Assembly: GCA_044349305.1 (NCBI GenBank)
Contig: JBIKRF010000029.1
Span: 1-23,575 of the forward strand
Origin: CAIZGX01 sp044349305
GTDB taxonomy: Bacteria; Bacteroidota; Bacteroidia; Flavobacteriales_D; Sanyastnellaceae
Reading direction: 5' to 3'
Length of the DNA stretch: 23,575 bases
Shown here: piece after piece, positions 14,907 to 23,247 of the stretch
Numbering within the stretch: position 1 is the stretch's first letter
Layout of the letters: each line of letters opens with the position of its first letter
Notes under the pieces: generated by a model
Seen by the model: the letters and a program-made list of their open reading frames with translations, nothing else
The model's database searches: none
What the model was told of the DNA's origin: nothing
Translations under genes and position numbers: made by a program

Positions 14907-14910
14907 ACAC

Positions 14911-17900
14911 ATGAAGAAATTTTTGAAATGGCCTGTTCTCGCGTTAGTGATTTTACTGCTCGCATTTCGTCCAATCCTAAAATCTAGCAAAGCATCTTTC
15001 GAAGAATCTTTTGCAGAATCTTGCGAAGCATCTTTCGTAGAATCTTGCGAAGCATCTTGTGCAACATCTTTCGCAGAATCATGGTCCGACAGCCTCATCA
15101 AAACACTTACCCTCGATCAGAAAATTGGACAACTCTTCATGGTAGCCGCTTGGAGCGACGAGAAAAAAGAGTCTTACAACCCAACGCAAATCGATGCACT
15201 AATCAAGAACAACGGCATTGGTGGAATTATTTTCTTTCAAGGTGGCCCCTTGCGTCAAGCGAAATTGACGAATCGATTTCAAGCTAAATCAAAAATTCCA
15301 TTGCTCATTGGAATCGATGCTGAATGGGGACTAGGTATGCGGTTAGACAGCACCATTTCATTCCCACGTGCCATGACATTGGGAGCTTCAATGGATGAAA
15401 AACTTATTTATGAATTTGGAAAGGAAGTCGCTCGTCAATGCAAGCGCATTGGCGTGCACATGAACTTCGCTCCTGTCGTTGACGTGAATTCCAATCCAAA
15501 GAATCCTGTTATTTCGAACCGTTCATTTGGTGAGAATGCCGATCGTGTAACCGTTTGCGGAATGGCCTATATGAAGGGGATGCAAGACAATGGGGTCTTG
15601 GCAAATGCGAAACATTTTCCTGGGCACGGAGATACAGATGCCGATTCGCACAAGGAACTTCCCGTTGTAAATAAAAATTACGCGCAGCTTTCTTCCAATG
15701 AATTCAAGCCTTATAGAAAGATGTTTGAAAACGGATTGGCAAGTGTCATGGTCGCACATTTATCTCTTCCCGAGTTTGAAAAAGAAGCGCATGTCCCAAG
15801 TACACTTTCAAAAAATATCATCACCGGATTGCTTCGCGACAGTTTGAAATTTGAGGGGTTGGTGCTTACTGATGCTATGAACATGGAAGGTGTTGCGAAA
15901 TATTTCCCCGCGGGAGAGGCCGATGTGCGTGCACTCATTGCTGGAAACGACGTTGTCTTATTTCCACTGAATGTGCCGTTGGCCATTCAAAAAGTGAAAG
16001 AAGCGATTCAGCAAGGAAGAATCACCGAAGCTGAAATTACAGCAAAGGCGCTTAAAGTTTTAAAGGCGAAAGAACGCGTTGGTGCGCATAAATTTAACTC
16101 AATTCCAATCAAAGGAATTTCGAGTGATTTGAATTTGCCCTATGCTACAGCGCTGCGCAGACGCTGCATTGAAAGTTCAATTACGGTCATCTCTGAAAGT
16201 AAAATCCCATACGAAGACACAGACAAATGGCAGAAGCCATTGGGTGTTGTAGTTATCGGGGACGATGTGAATTGCGCCTTTGCAAAAAGTGTAGATCAAT
16301 ACAAAGCCGCAGAGATTCATTCGTTGGGAAAGGAATGCACCGATGCTGAAGTACAATCGGTGATTTCAAAAATGAAAGAGAATTGCACCGATGTTCTTGT
16401 TGCATTTTTGGGAACAACAAACAAGGCAAACACCAATTTCGGAATTACCCCCAACGGCACACATGCTGCGGAAAAAATAGCAGAGCACTTCACTACAACA
16501 GTGGTTATGTTCGCTTGTCCGTATGCCTTAGAGAAATCAGAATGGAAGGGTGTGAGTTCTTTCGTTGTCGCTTATCAGCCCGACGATTTAACACAACAAG
16601 TAACGGCAGATGCGATATGTGGTGTTATTCCTTTTCAAGGAAAATTACCTGTTTCCGTTGGAACGAAATTCAAAGAGGGGCAAGGCAAGGTTTTTCAATC
16701 CGCAGGAAGAATGCGTTATTTGAAGCCTTCGCAAACGGGATGGTTCAATTTCGTTACGAGCAGTGCTCAAACAAACGGGAACAGCAGTGTTTATGTTGAA
16801 GATATGATGGCAAATGCTCCAACCGAAGTTGCAGGAACCGAAACAAATTTATTCTCGAAGGTTGATGAGATTGTGAAGGAAGGATTGGATCAAGGCGCTT
16901 ACCCGGGATGTCGCGTTTTAATCGCGAAAGACGGCGTTATTCTTTACAATAAGAGTTTTGGATACCTAGACAAGGCAAAGACGCAGAAAGTGTCTGAAAG
17001 CTCGATTTACGACCTTGCTTCGGTGACAAAGATGCTTTCAACAACTATGGCATTAATGAAATTGGTAGATGAAGGGAAGATTGATGTGGAAAAAACCATT
17101 GGCGAATACATCGAATTTCCTGCGGGACATCCTCATGCGAAGATGCAATTGAAGCGCATGCTTTCCCACACTGCTGGTCTTCCAGCTTGGAAAGACTTCA
17201 CCAACTTAACTGTAAAAGGCGGAGAGTGGGACGGAAACTGCTTGTCGAAGGAACACACCGATAAATGCAGCAATCCGGTTTGCGCCGATATGTGGACCAC
17301 CAAAGAAATGTCTGATTCCATTTACAAAGAAATTCTAGAGGTGAAGTTGAATCCAGATCAAGGTTATTTGTACAGTGATTTGGGTTATTACTACTACAAG
17401 AAAATGATCGAAAAAATTACGGGAATGCCTTTGGATTTCTATGTTTCAGAATCGTTCTACAAACCCATGGGATTACGTTCTATGGGATACAACCCTCAAG
17501 CGAATTGGCCTGTTAAGATGATCGCAGAAACGGAAACAGATACCAAATGGAGACGTCAGGCGGTACGCGGATATGTGCACGATCAAGGTGCGGCGTTAAT
17601 GGGAGGAGTTGCTGGACATGCAGGATTGTTCGGTAATGCGAATGATTGCGCCGCGTTAATGCAAATGTGTTTGAACGACGGTACATACGGCACAAATGAA
17701 TTCTTTCATCATGAAACTATGGATTTATTTACAGCTCGCCACTTCAAAGACAACCGCAGAGGTTTGGGATTTGATAAACCGGGCTTTGGCAAATGGACGG
17801 GTGCAACAGGACCTTCTGCTAGTGACGAAAGCTTTGGCCATTCTGGATTTACAGGAACGCTTTGTTGGGCAGATCCGGCAAACGGAACAGTATTCGTTTT

Positions 17901-18009
17901 CCTAAGCAATCGGAATTGCCCAAGCTCTGAAAATTGGAAGATTAACGACCTGCGTATTCGCCCTAGAATTCAGGAAGAGATTTACAAGCTTTTTCCTCTC
18001 AAACCGTAG
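14911..18009 (+). CDS. GH3 beta-N-acetylhexosaminidase fused to class C beta-lactamase-like serine hydrolase
   Basis: 1032 residues. After a hydrophobic N-terminus (about 7-19) comes an 8-copy four-residue repeat (28-59). The GH3 domain (about 64-400) has the NagZ-type loop KHFPGHGDTDADSH at 234-247 and the likely nucleophile D321 in LVLTDAMNMEG. A GH3 C-terminal-like region (about 400-600) links to a serine hydrolase domain (about 645-1030). That domain has the SxxK motif S704-K707, YSD at 821-823 in place of the usual YxN, and HSGFTG at 977-982. Such fusions occur in Bacteroidota and presumably act on peptidoglycan fragments outside the cytoplasm; hydrolysis of beta-lactams is not implied. 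The stop is followed directly by the bshA promoter. Confidence 0.92.
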   Translation: MKKFLKWPVLALVILLLAFRPILKSSKASFEESFAESCEASFVESCEASCATSFAESWSDSLIKTLTLDQKIGQLFMVAAWSDEKKESYNPTQIDALIKNNGIGGIIFFQGGPLRQAKLTNRFQAKSKIPLLIGIDAEWGLGMRLDSTISFPRAMTLGASMDEKLIYEFGKEVARQCKRIGVHMNFAPVVDVNSNPKNPVISNRSFGENADRVTVCGMAYMKGMQDNGVLANAKHFPGHGDTDADSHKELPVVNKNYAQLSSNEFKPYRKMFENGLASVMVAHLSLPEFEKEAHVPSTLSKNIITGLLRDSLKFEGLVLTDAMNMEGVAKYFPAGEADVRALIAGNDVVLFPLNVPLAIQKVKEAIQQGRITEAEITAKALKVLKAKERVGAHKFNSIPIKGISSDLNLPYATALRRRCIESSITVISESKIPYEDTDKWQKPLGVVVIGDDVNCAFAKSVDQYKAAEIHSLGKECTDAEVQSVISKMKENCTDVLVAFLGTTNKANTNFGITPNGTHAAEKIAEHFTTTVVMFACPYALEKSEWKGVSSFVVAYQPDDLTQQVTADAICGVIPFQGKLPVSVGTKFKEGQGKVFQSAGRMRYLKPSQTGWFNFVTSSAQTNGNSSVYVEDMMANAPTEVAGTETNLFSKVDEIVKEGLDQGAYPGCRVLIAKDGVILYNKSFGYLDKAKTQKVSESSIYDLASVTKMLSTTMALMKLVDEGKIDVEKTIGEYIEFPAGHPHAKMQLKRMLSHTAGLPAWKDFTNLTVKGGEWDGNCLSKEHTDKCSNPVCADMWTTKEMSDSIYKEILEVKLNPDQGYLYSDLGYYYYKKMIEKITGMPLDFYVSESFYKPMGLRSMGYNPQANWPVKMIAETETDTKWRRQAVRGYVHDQGAALMGGVAGHAGLFGNANDCAALMQMCLNDGTYGTNEFFHHETMDLFTARHFKDNRRGLGFDKPGFGKWTGATGPSASDESFGHSGFTGTLCWADPANGTVFVFLSNRNCPSSENWKINDLRIRPRIQEEIYKLFPLKP
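14992..15087 (+). repeat. Eight-copy 12-nt tandem repeat inside the GH3 fusion gene
   Basis: Eight in-frame 12-base units of the form (G/A)(A/C)ATC(T/A)Tnnnnn. The first is GCATCTTTCGAA at 14992 and the third and fifth are identical (GAATCTTGCGAA). They encode tetrapeptides: ASFE, ESFA, ESCE, ASFV, ESCE, ASCA, TSFA, ESWS. The array lies between the signal/anchor and the GH3 domain, so copy-number change would alter linker length without shifting frame. Three units contain cysteine. Confidence 0.9.
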
Positions 18010-18017
18010 TACTTTTG
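18010..18017 (+). promoter_or_regulatory. -7 box for bshA (TACTTTTG)
   Basis: An exact TAnnTTTG beginning at the base after the stop codon of the GH3 fusion gene, 25 bases before the bshA ATG. It argues for independent transcription of bshA. Confidence 0.55.
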
Positions 18018-18042
18018 CAATGGAGTTTTGCTCCCTTGCACT

Positions 18043-19176
18043 ATGGAAAAAAAATTGAAGATTGGTATTGTGTGCTATCCGACTTTCGGGGGTAGCGGTG
18101 TGGTTGCGACAGAGTTGGGTAAGGCACTTGCTGAAAAGGGACACGAGATTCATTTCATCACATATTCACAACCGGTTCGTCTTGGATCTTTAAGAAAAAA
18201 TGTGCGCTATCACGAAGTTAACGTAAGCGACTATCCGTTGTTTTTATATCCACCGTACGAGCTTGTTCTTGCCAGCAAAATGGTCGATGTAGCCAAGCAT
18301 GAAGGACTAGATCTTCTGCATGTGCATTACGCTATTCCGCATGCAAGTGCGGCTTATATGGCTAAACAAATCTTAAAAAGGGAAGGAGTCAATCTTCCTG
18401 TGATTACGACACTTCACGGAACCGATATCACCTTGTTGGGAAGAGACGCTTCCTTTGAACCTGTAATCTCTTTCGCTATCAATGAAAGCGACGCCGTTAC
18501 TGCTGTTTCGCAGAGTTTGAGAACAGACACGTACAAACTTTTCGGAATTAACATAGACATTGAAGTCATTCCGAATTTCTTGAATCCGAATTTAATCGAT
18601 GAAGAAATTGTAAAAGAAATTCGAGAAGAATATGCGCCAAACAGCACGCCCATGCTCATTCACATTTCGAACTTCAGACCTGTGAAACGCGTAATGGATG
18701 TAATGGAAATTTACAAGCGTGTGAACGATCTGAAGCCTTCTGTTTTAATCATGGTTGGTGATGGTCCTGACCGTTCAAAAGCCGAACAATTCGCGCGTGA
18801 AAATCAATTGAACGATGTTGTTTTTGTTGGAAATGTGAAGAACCCAATGGAGCTTTTATCAGCCGCAGATGTAATGCTTCTTCCATCTGAATCTGAAAGT
18901 TTTGGTTTAGCTGCACTTGAAGCCATGGCAAGCGGAGTGCCCGTTGTATCGAGCAATGCAGGAGGTTTGCCCGAGTTGAATAGACACGGTGTTTCTGGAT
19001 TGATGAGTAATGTTGGCGATGTAGATGAAATGGCGAAACAAGTCTTTTACCTCATTGAAAAAGAAGAGCGCCTAATGAAATTTAAAGATCAAGCAAGAGA
19101 AAGAGCCGGTGCATTCTCACTAGAAGCGGTGCTTCCCTTGTATGAAAAACTATACGATAAAGTGTTGAAGTCATGA
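18043..19176 (+). CDS. bshA: N-acetyl-alpha-D-glucosaminyl L-malate synthase, bacillithiol pathway
   Basis: 377 residues, the usual length of BshA. The start KIGIVCYPTFGGSGVVATELG is the family's distinctive N-terminus. It is followed by HVHYAIPHASAAYMAKQ, TTLHGTDITLLG and, in the GT4 C-terminal half, VGDGPDRSKAE and LLPSESESFGLAALEAMASGVPVVSSNAGG (UDP-sugar binding with the EX7E-type region). BshA joins UDP-GlcNAc and L-malate, the first step of bacillithiol synthesis; bshB and bshC are not in the window. The ATG at 18043 is preferred to a TTG 15 bases earlier. The next gene overlaps its stop by 4 bases (ATGA). Cytoplasmic. Confidence 0.95.
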   Translation: MEKKLKIGIVCYPTFGGSGVVATELGKALAEKGHEIHFITYSQPVRLGSLRKNVRYHEVNVSDYPLFLYPPYELVLASKMVDVAKHEGLDLLHVHYAIPHASAAYMAKQILKREGVNLPVITTLHGTDITLLGRDASFEPVISFAINESDAVTAVSQSLRTDTYKLFGINIDIEVIPNFLNPNLIDEEIVKEIREEYAPNSTPMLIHISNFRPVKRVMDVMEIYKRVNDLKPSVLIMVGDGPDRSKAEQFARENQLNDVVFVGNVKNPMELLSAADVMLLPSESESFGLAALEAMASGVPVVSSNAGGLPELNRHGVSGLMSNVGDVDEMAKQVFYLIEKEERLMKFKDQARERAGAFSLEAVLPLYEKLYDKVLKS

Positions 19177-19739
19177 ATAAGACAGCCCCGCAATTCATAG
19201 GAAAACGCATTCAGGTTGTGCGTGAAAAAGAGCAGTTAACTATAACCATTTCCCAAAGTGTAGAGCGCTGGCAAGAAGCGCTGTTGTACACGTGGCTTAT
19301 GGCCTGGACGTTTTGCGGCGGTGTTTTTATTTATTCGTTGTTCACCTCACCAAATGGCGGAGAGCAAATCTTCTTTTTAATCTCAACGGCCTTATGGTCT
19401 TTCTTCTTTTATCGCACACTAAAAGTGCTTATGTGGAGAAAGTCTGGCAGGGAAATATTGGTATTTAAAAAAGGCGAAATGACGCTTCAAAATGCCTTTG
19501 GAAATCGCGGGAAAATAGAGAAGTTTGATCTTGAAAAAATCAAGCAATTGGGCACTGTAAAACAAGACGAAAATTCGTTCTTTTATTTTATGGACGATAG
19601 CTTTTGGATCATGGGTGGAGAACGATTGGGATTCGTACACAATCGTTCGAAAATTCGTTTTGGAAAGCAGTTGAGTCCACGCGACGCGCAAACGCTACTT
19701 CGTAGTGTTGACAGCGCTGTTAAGGGTTATTCGGTTTAA
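19173..19739 (+). CDS. Unknown two-helix membrane protein coupled to bshA
   Basis: 188 residues that I do not recognise. Two membrane helices are at about 36-57 and 64-86, separated by a short loop. The C-terminal 100 residues look like a beta-rich, PH-like domain (REILVFKKGEMTLQNAFGN then IEKFDLEKIKQL), as seen in some bacterial PH-domain membrane proteins; this is a pattern impression, not a match. Its ATG overlaps the bshA stop in an ATGA junction, so it is translationally coupled to bshA. Its 3' end overlaps the convergent msrB gene by 20 bases. A role linked to bacillithiol is possible only by association. Confidence 0.8.
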   Translation: MNKTAPQFIGKRIQVVREKEQLTITISQSVERWQEALLYTWLMAWTFCGGVFIYSLFTSPNGGEQIFFLISTALWSFFFYRTLKVLMWRKSGREILVFKKGEMTLQNAFGNRGKIEKFDLEKIKQLGTVKQDENSFFYFMDDSFWIMGGERLGFVHNRSKIRFGKQLSPRDAQTLLRSVDSAVKGYSV

Positions 19740-20211
19740 AAATTAGCGCTCCAGAATTGATGCAATAACGCAGTCCAGTAGGAGGTGGCCCGTCAGGAAA
19801 AACATGTCCTAAATGTCCGCCACATTTGCTACACATAACCTCTGTTCTTACCATTCCGTAAGAGGTGTCTTTATCCTCTGAAATAACCAGTTCATTTATC
19901 GGCTTGAAATAGCTCGGCCATCCACATCCGCTATCGAATTTCGAATCGGATTGAAACAACTCTTGTCCGCATGCTGCGCAACTGTATGTTCCAATGTCAT
20001 GATGGTCCCAAAACTCACCAGTAAACGCACGCTCAGTGCCTTTTTCACGCAGAATTCGAAATTGCTCAGGAGAGAGTTCCTTCTTCCATTCTTCTTCAGT
20101 TTTAACTACCGGTGGTGCCATATTACTTGGGGTGCTTTGATTTTGTTTTTGTTGTGAACAGCTCGCTAAACTTATAACAGCTGCAATGCTAAACGAAACT
20201 AATTTTCTCAT
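19720..20211 (-). CDS. msrB: Lipoprotein peptide-methionine (R)-S-oxide reductase
   Basis: 163 residues. A lipoprotein signal with lipobox LASC (C18) precedes a full MsrB domain. Zinc cysteines are C78/C81 (CAAC) and C127/C130 (CSKC), the GCGWPSY motif has the likely resolving C96, and the catalytic C150 is in RYCINSGAL. MsrB reduces methionine-R-sulfoxide in proteins; the signal places it in the envelope, repairing oxidised periplasmic or outer-membrane proteins. The start at 20211 is chosen over 20316 because it begins the signal peptide and the longer form would run into uvrA. It lies 41 bases after uvrA in the same direction; a weak TAATTTTA box 21 bases upstream may give it its own promoter. 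The 3' end overlaps the convergent membrane-protein gene by 20 bases. Confidence 0.95.
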   Translation of the reverse strand: MRKLVSFSIAAVISLASCSQQKQNQSTPSNMAPPVVKTEEEWKKELSPEQFRILREKGTERAFTGEFWDHHDIGTYSCAACGQELFQSDSKFDSGCGWPSYFKPINELVISEDKDTSYGMVRTEVMCSKCGGHLGHVFPDGPPPTGLRYCINSGALIFKPNNP

Positions 20212-20252
20212 GGTTGAACAACACATTTTTTCTAAAATTATTTTCTGATGTA

Positions 20253-23030
20253 TTAAGAATTTAATGCGTCTGCAGTGTATGATTTTGTTTTCAAGAATGC
20301 GTCGAAAGGTCCGCAATACAAAATATTCCCGCCTTTCTCTCCGCCTTCAGGGCCGATGTCTACAATCCAATCGGCACAGCGCATTACATCCGTATGATGC
20401 TCAATCGCTATAACCGTATGTCCTTGCGCAAGTAGTGCTTGGAACGTGATCATCAACTTCTGGACATCGTGAAAATGCAAGCCGGTAGTAGGTTCATCAA
20501 ATATGAACAAAGTGTGCGGTTGATTCGGTCCTTTAATTAAGAATGACGCAAGTTTAATACGTTGCGCTTCTCCACCTGATAAGGTGCTGTTGCTTTGTCC
20601 AAGCTTTACGTAATCAAGGCCTACAGCCTTGAGCGGCGTTAGTTTTTGTACAATGTGCTTGGCAGAAGTTGAAGTGTCCTCTCCGAAAAACTCAATGGCT
20701 TCATCAACAGTTAAATCCAAAACATCCGCAATGTTTTTTTCGCGGTATTGAACGTCTAAAACTTCTTCCTTAAATCGCTTTCCTTTGCATGTTTCACAAA
20801 CCAATTCTACATCGGCCATGAACTGCATCTCAATCGTCTGAATCCCTTCTCCCTCGCAGGTATCACATCTTCCTCCAGTGACGTTGAACGAAAAAAATGC
20901 AGGCTTCATGTTGCGTTGTTTTGCCAACGGTTGTGAAGTAAATAATGCTCGAATGTCGTCGTAGATTTTTAAGTAGGTTGCAGGGTTGGAACGACTACTT
21001 TTTCCAATCGGATTTTGGTCGACAAATTCTAAGGCTTTTATGGAAGAAATACTTCCGGAAAGTTCGCTGTACTTTGAACTGTTTTCTGCAATTCCATTCA
21101 ATGCATTTTGAAGGGCAGGGTAGAGCACACTTTTGATTAAGGTGCTTTTTCCAGAACCGCTAACTCCAGTAATCACGCTGAATGCGTGAAGTGGTATGTC
21201 AATGCTTACGTTATCTAAATTGTGAAGATTTACATCTTTCAACGACACGAAGTCGTTGATTTTTTTCTTCGTTTTTTCAATTTGAATTTTCTTATCTCCG
21301 CGCAAATATTCTCCCGTTAAAGTCTTACCTTTTGTCTCGAGATCTTTTGCCAATCCTTCGAATACAATTTCACCTCCTTTGGCACCCGCTTCCGGACCAA
21401 TGTCAATGATGTAATCTGCGTTGCGAATAATTTCTTCCTCGTGTTCAACAACGATTACTGTGTTCCCTTGGTCGCGAAGATTCTTCAAAACTTCGAGCAA
21501 GCGCTTGCTGTCTCGCGGATGCAAACCAATGCTTGGCTCATCTAAAATATACATTGACCCAACCAACGCGCTTCCTAGGCTGGTCGCGAGATGTATGCGC
21601 TGTGCTTCACCTCCACTGAGTGTGTTGGAAAGACGATTTAAGGTTAAATATTCCAAGCCTACTTCGCATAAAAAGCGAAGTCTGTTTTTTATTTCTAAAA
21701 GTATTCTTTTCGCAACCGATTCGTCATGTTTGCTCAATGAAAGTGTCTCGAAAAAGTTCAACGATTTATGCAACGGAAGAAGCATTAATTCAGACACCGA
21801 AGTGTTTGCAATCTTCACATAATTCGCCTCTTTTTTTAAACGCGTTCCGTGACATTCCGGACACGCTGTTCTTCCGCGATAGCGAGAGAGTAAAACGCGA
21901 TTTTGAATCTTATAAGTCTCTGCTTCAAGGTATTTGAAAAAAGTATTTATTCCATGAAAATGCGTACATCCTTCCCAAATGGTTTTCTTCTGAAGGGTTG
22001 ACAGATCGCGGTAAGGCGTGTGAATGGGAATGTCGGCTTTCTTCGCATTGCGAATCAAATCGTCTTTCCAACCACTTAGTTTGTCACCCTTCCAACAAGC
22101 AATGCAATCTTGGTAAATCGAAAGATTTTCATTTGGGATAACCAGCTTCGAATCGATACCTATAATGCTTCCAAATCCTTCGCATGTTTTGCATGCACCT
22201 ACGGGGTTGTTGAAGGAAAATAAATTCAACGAAGGTTCTTCGAAAACAACTCCGTCTTCTTCCAATTGATTGGCGAAGAATTCATATTTCTTTTTATCTG
22301 GAAAGAAAAGCGCACAATGCCCGTGTCCCAATGAGAACGCAAGATCTACGCTGTCTCCTAGACGCGAAGCTTCCAACTCATCGTCTTTCGACATACGGTC
22401 AATGAGCAAGTAGTACGTGTGTTTGGAAGAGTATTCCGCATCTTGAATTTCAATGAATTCATTGTCGTAAACAAGTCTGCTAAATCCTTGCGCTAACAAG
22501 GTTTCTTTTCCGATTTGAAACGAAGTTTCTGATTCTATTTTAAGCGGACAAACAATAGCGAAGCGTGTTTCATTTTTCAAATTGAAAATGGCATTTACCA
22601 CGTCAGATGTGTTGTTCTTTGTTATCGATTTTCCTGTAATAGGCGAGTAGGTAATACCTATTCGGGCATAGAGCAACTTAATGTAATCGTAGATCTCAGT
22701 TGAAGTTCCTACAGTAGATCTCGAGCTTCTCCCGGTTACTTTCTGCTCAATGGCAACGGCTGGACTAATACCTATAATTGAATCTACATCTGGTTTGTCG
22801 AAACGTCCCAAGAACTGTCGTGCATAAGATGAAAGACTTTCCACATAACGGCGCTGTCCTTCTGCAAACAACGTGTTAAATGCGAGACTGCTTTTTCCTG
22901 AACCACTTAATCCTGTAAGTACTACCAACTTGTTTCTTGGTATTGAAACGGAAACGTTTTTTAAGTTGTGCACGCGTGCACCCTTAATAATAATGTGGGT
23001 TTTGTGGTTCTCTTTCTTCACGTCTTTCAT
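20253..23030 (-). CDS. uvrA: Excinuclease ABC subunit A
   Basis: 925 residues, the normal UvrA size. Two ABC modules are complete: Walker A GLSGSGKSS at residues 40-48 and GVSGSGKST in the second half, each with an LSGGEAQR signature and a DEPSIGLH or DEPTTGLH Walker B/D-loop. Zinc-binding cysteine pairs appear as CKTCEG...CPECHG in the first half and CDTCEGEG...CETCKG in the second. UvrA with UvrB finds bulky DNA lesions in nucleotide excision repair. Position 133-140 reads YSPITGKS where E. coli-type UvrA has cysteines, as I expect for Bacteroidota forms. Bacteroidota often have a second uvrA elsewhere. An exact -7 box lies 10 bases upstream and overlaps a small palindrome. Confidence 0.97.
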   Translation of the reverse strand: MKDVKKENHKTHIIIKGARVHNLKNVSVSIPRNKLVVLTGLSGSGKSSLAFNTLFAEGQRRYVESLSSYARQFLGRFDKPDVDSIIGISPAVAIEQKVTGRSSRSTVGTSTEIYDYIKLLYARIGITYSPITGKSITKNNTSDVVNAIFNLKNETRFAIVCPLKIESETSFQIGKETLLAQGFSRLVYDNEFIEIQDAEYSSKHTYYLLIDRMSKDDELEASRLGDSVDLAFSLGHGHCALFFPDKKKYEFFANQLEEDGVVFEEPSLNLFSFNNPVGACKTCEGFGSIIGIDSKLVIPNENLSIYQDCIACWKGDKLSGWKDDLIRNAKKADIPIHTPYRDLSTLQKKTIWEGCTHFHGINTFFKYLEAETYKIQNRVLLSRYRGRTACPECHGTRLKKEANYVKIANTSVSELMLLPLHKSLNFFETLSLSKHDESVAKRILLEIKNRLRFLCEVGLEYLTLNRLSNTLSGGEAQRIHLATSLGSALVGSMYILDEPSIGLHPRDSKRLLEVLKNLRDQGNTVIVVEHEEEIIRNADYIIDIGPEAGAKGGEIVFEGLAKDLETKGKTLTGEYLRGDKKIQIEKTKKKINDFVSLKDVNLHNLDNVSIDIPLHAFSVITGVSGSGKSTLIKSVLYPALQNALNGIAENSSKYSELSGSISSIKALEFVDQNPIGKSSRSNPATYLKIYDDIRALFTSQPLAKQRNMKPAFFSFNVTGGRCDTCEGEGIQTIEMQFMADVELVCETCKGKRFKEEVLDVQYREKNIADVLDLTVDEAIEFFGEDTSTSAKHIVQKLTPLKAVGLDYVKLGQSNSTLSGGEAQRIKLASFLIKGPNQPHTLFIFDEPTTGLHFHDVQKLMITFQALLAQGHTVIAIEHHTDVMRCADWIVDIGPEGGEKGGNILYCGPFDAFLKTKSYTADALNS

Positions 23031-23040
23031 GTTGCAGTGT

Positions 23041-23048
23041 CAAAGGTA
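23041..23048 (-). promoter_or_regulatory. -7 box for uvrA (TACCTTTG)
   Basis: An exact TAnnTTTG on the minus strand, 10 bases before the ATG. An 11-base palindrome AGGTATTACCT (23044-23054) overlaps it and could be an operator. Confidence 0.55.
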
Positions 23049-23106
23049 TTACCTCTTCTTTCACATTATTGTTCATTGGTTGGAAAGAAAAAAAAGTAAA
23101 AAAATA

Positions 23107-23138
23107 TTTGCTATTCGTAAAAACATTAACTATATTCG
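23107..23138 (+). promoter_or_regulatory. Promoter of the ECF sigma gene (TTTG-N20-TATATTCG)
   Basis: A -33 TTTG (23107-23110) and a -7-like TATATTCG (23131-23138) with a 20-base spacer. It implies a leader of roughly 115 bases, the longest in the window. The rest of the 228-base uvrA/sigma intergenic region is A/T-rich, and I see no other gene in it. Confidence 0.45.
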
Positions 23139-23247
23139 TTTTCAAGATGTCGAAAGAATGACATTGAAACAAAAATCTCATTAAGCGCCTATAGATTATA
23201 ACACTACTTTTTTTTCAGTTCTAAATTAAGTTGAACCATCTAAAAAA

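Noticed and set aside
14992..15087. Possible CRISPR-like array
   Set aside because: Units are contiguous 12-mers with no spacers and lie in frame in a coding sequence.
14904..15101. Minus-strand frame with a KDASQDS-like repeat
   Set aside because: This is the 12-nt repeat of the GH3 fusion gene read backwards; the plus-strand frame has a signal-like N-terminus and continues into catalytic domains.
16383..16799. Plus-strand open frame of 138 codons inside the GH3 fusion gene
   Set aside because: It is an out-of-frame shadow of a conserved coding region; the translation is rich in Cys/Arg with no domain pattern.
21421..21937. Overlapping plus-strand frames antisense to uvrA
   Set aside because: uvrA is certain here; these frames arise from the codon pattern of its opposite strand.
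23158..23184. Eight-codon leader ORF before the ECF sigma gene
   Set aside because: It has no ribosome-binding signal or attenuator-like structure; such short frames are common by chance.
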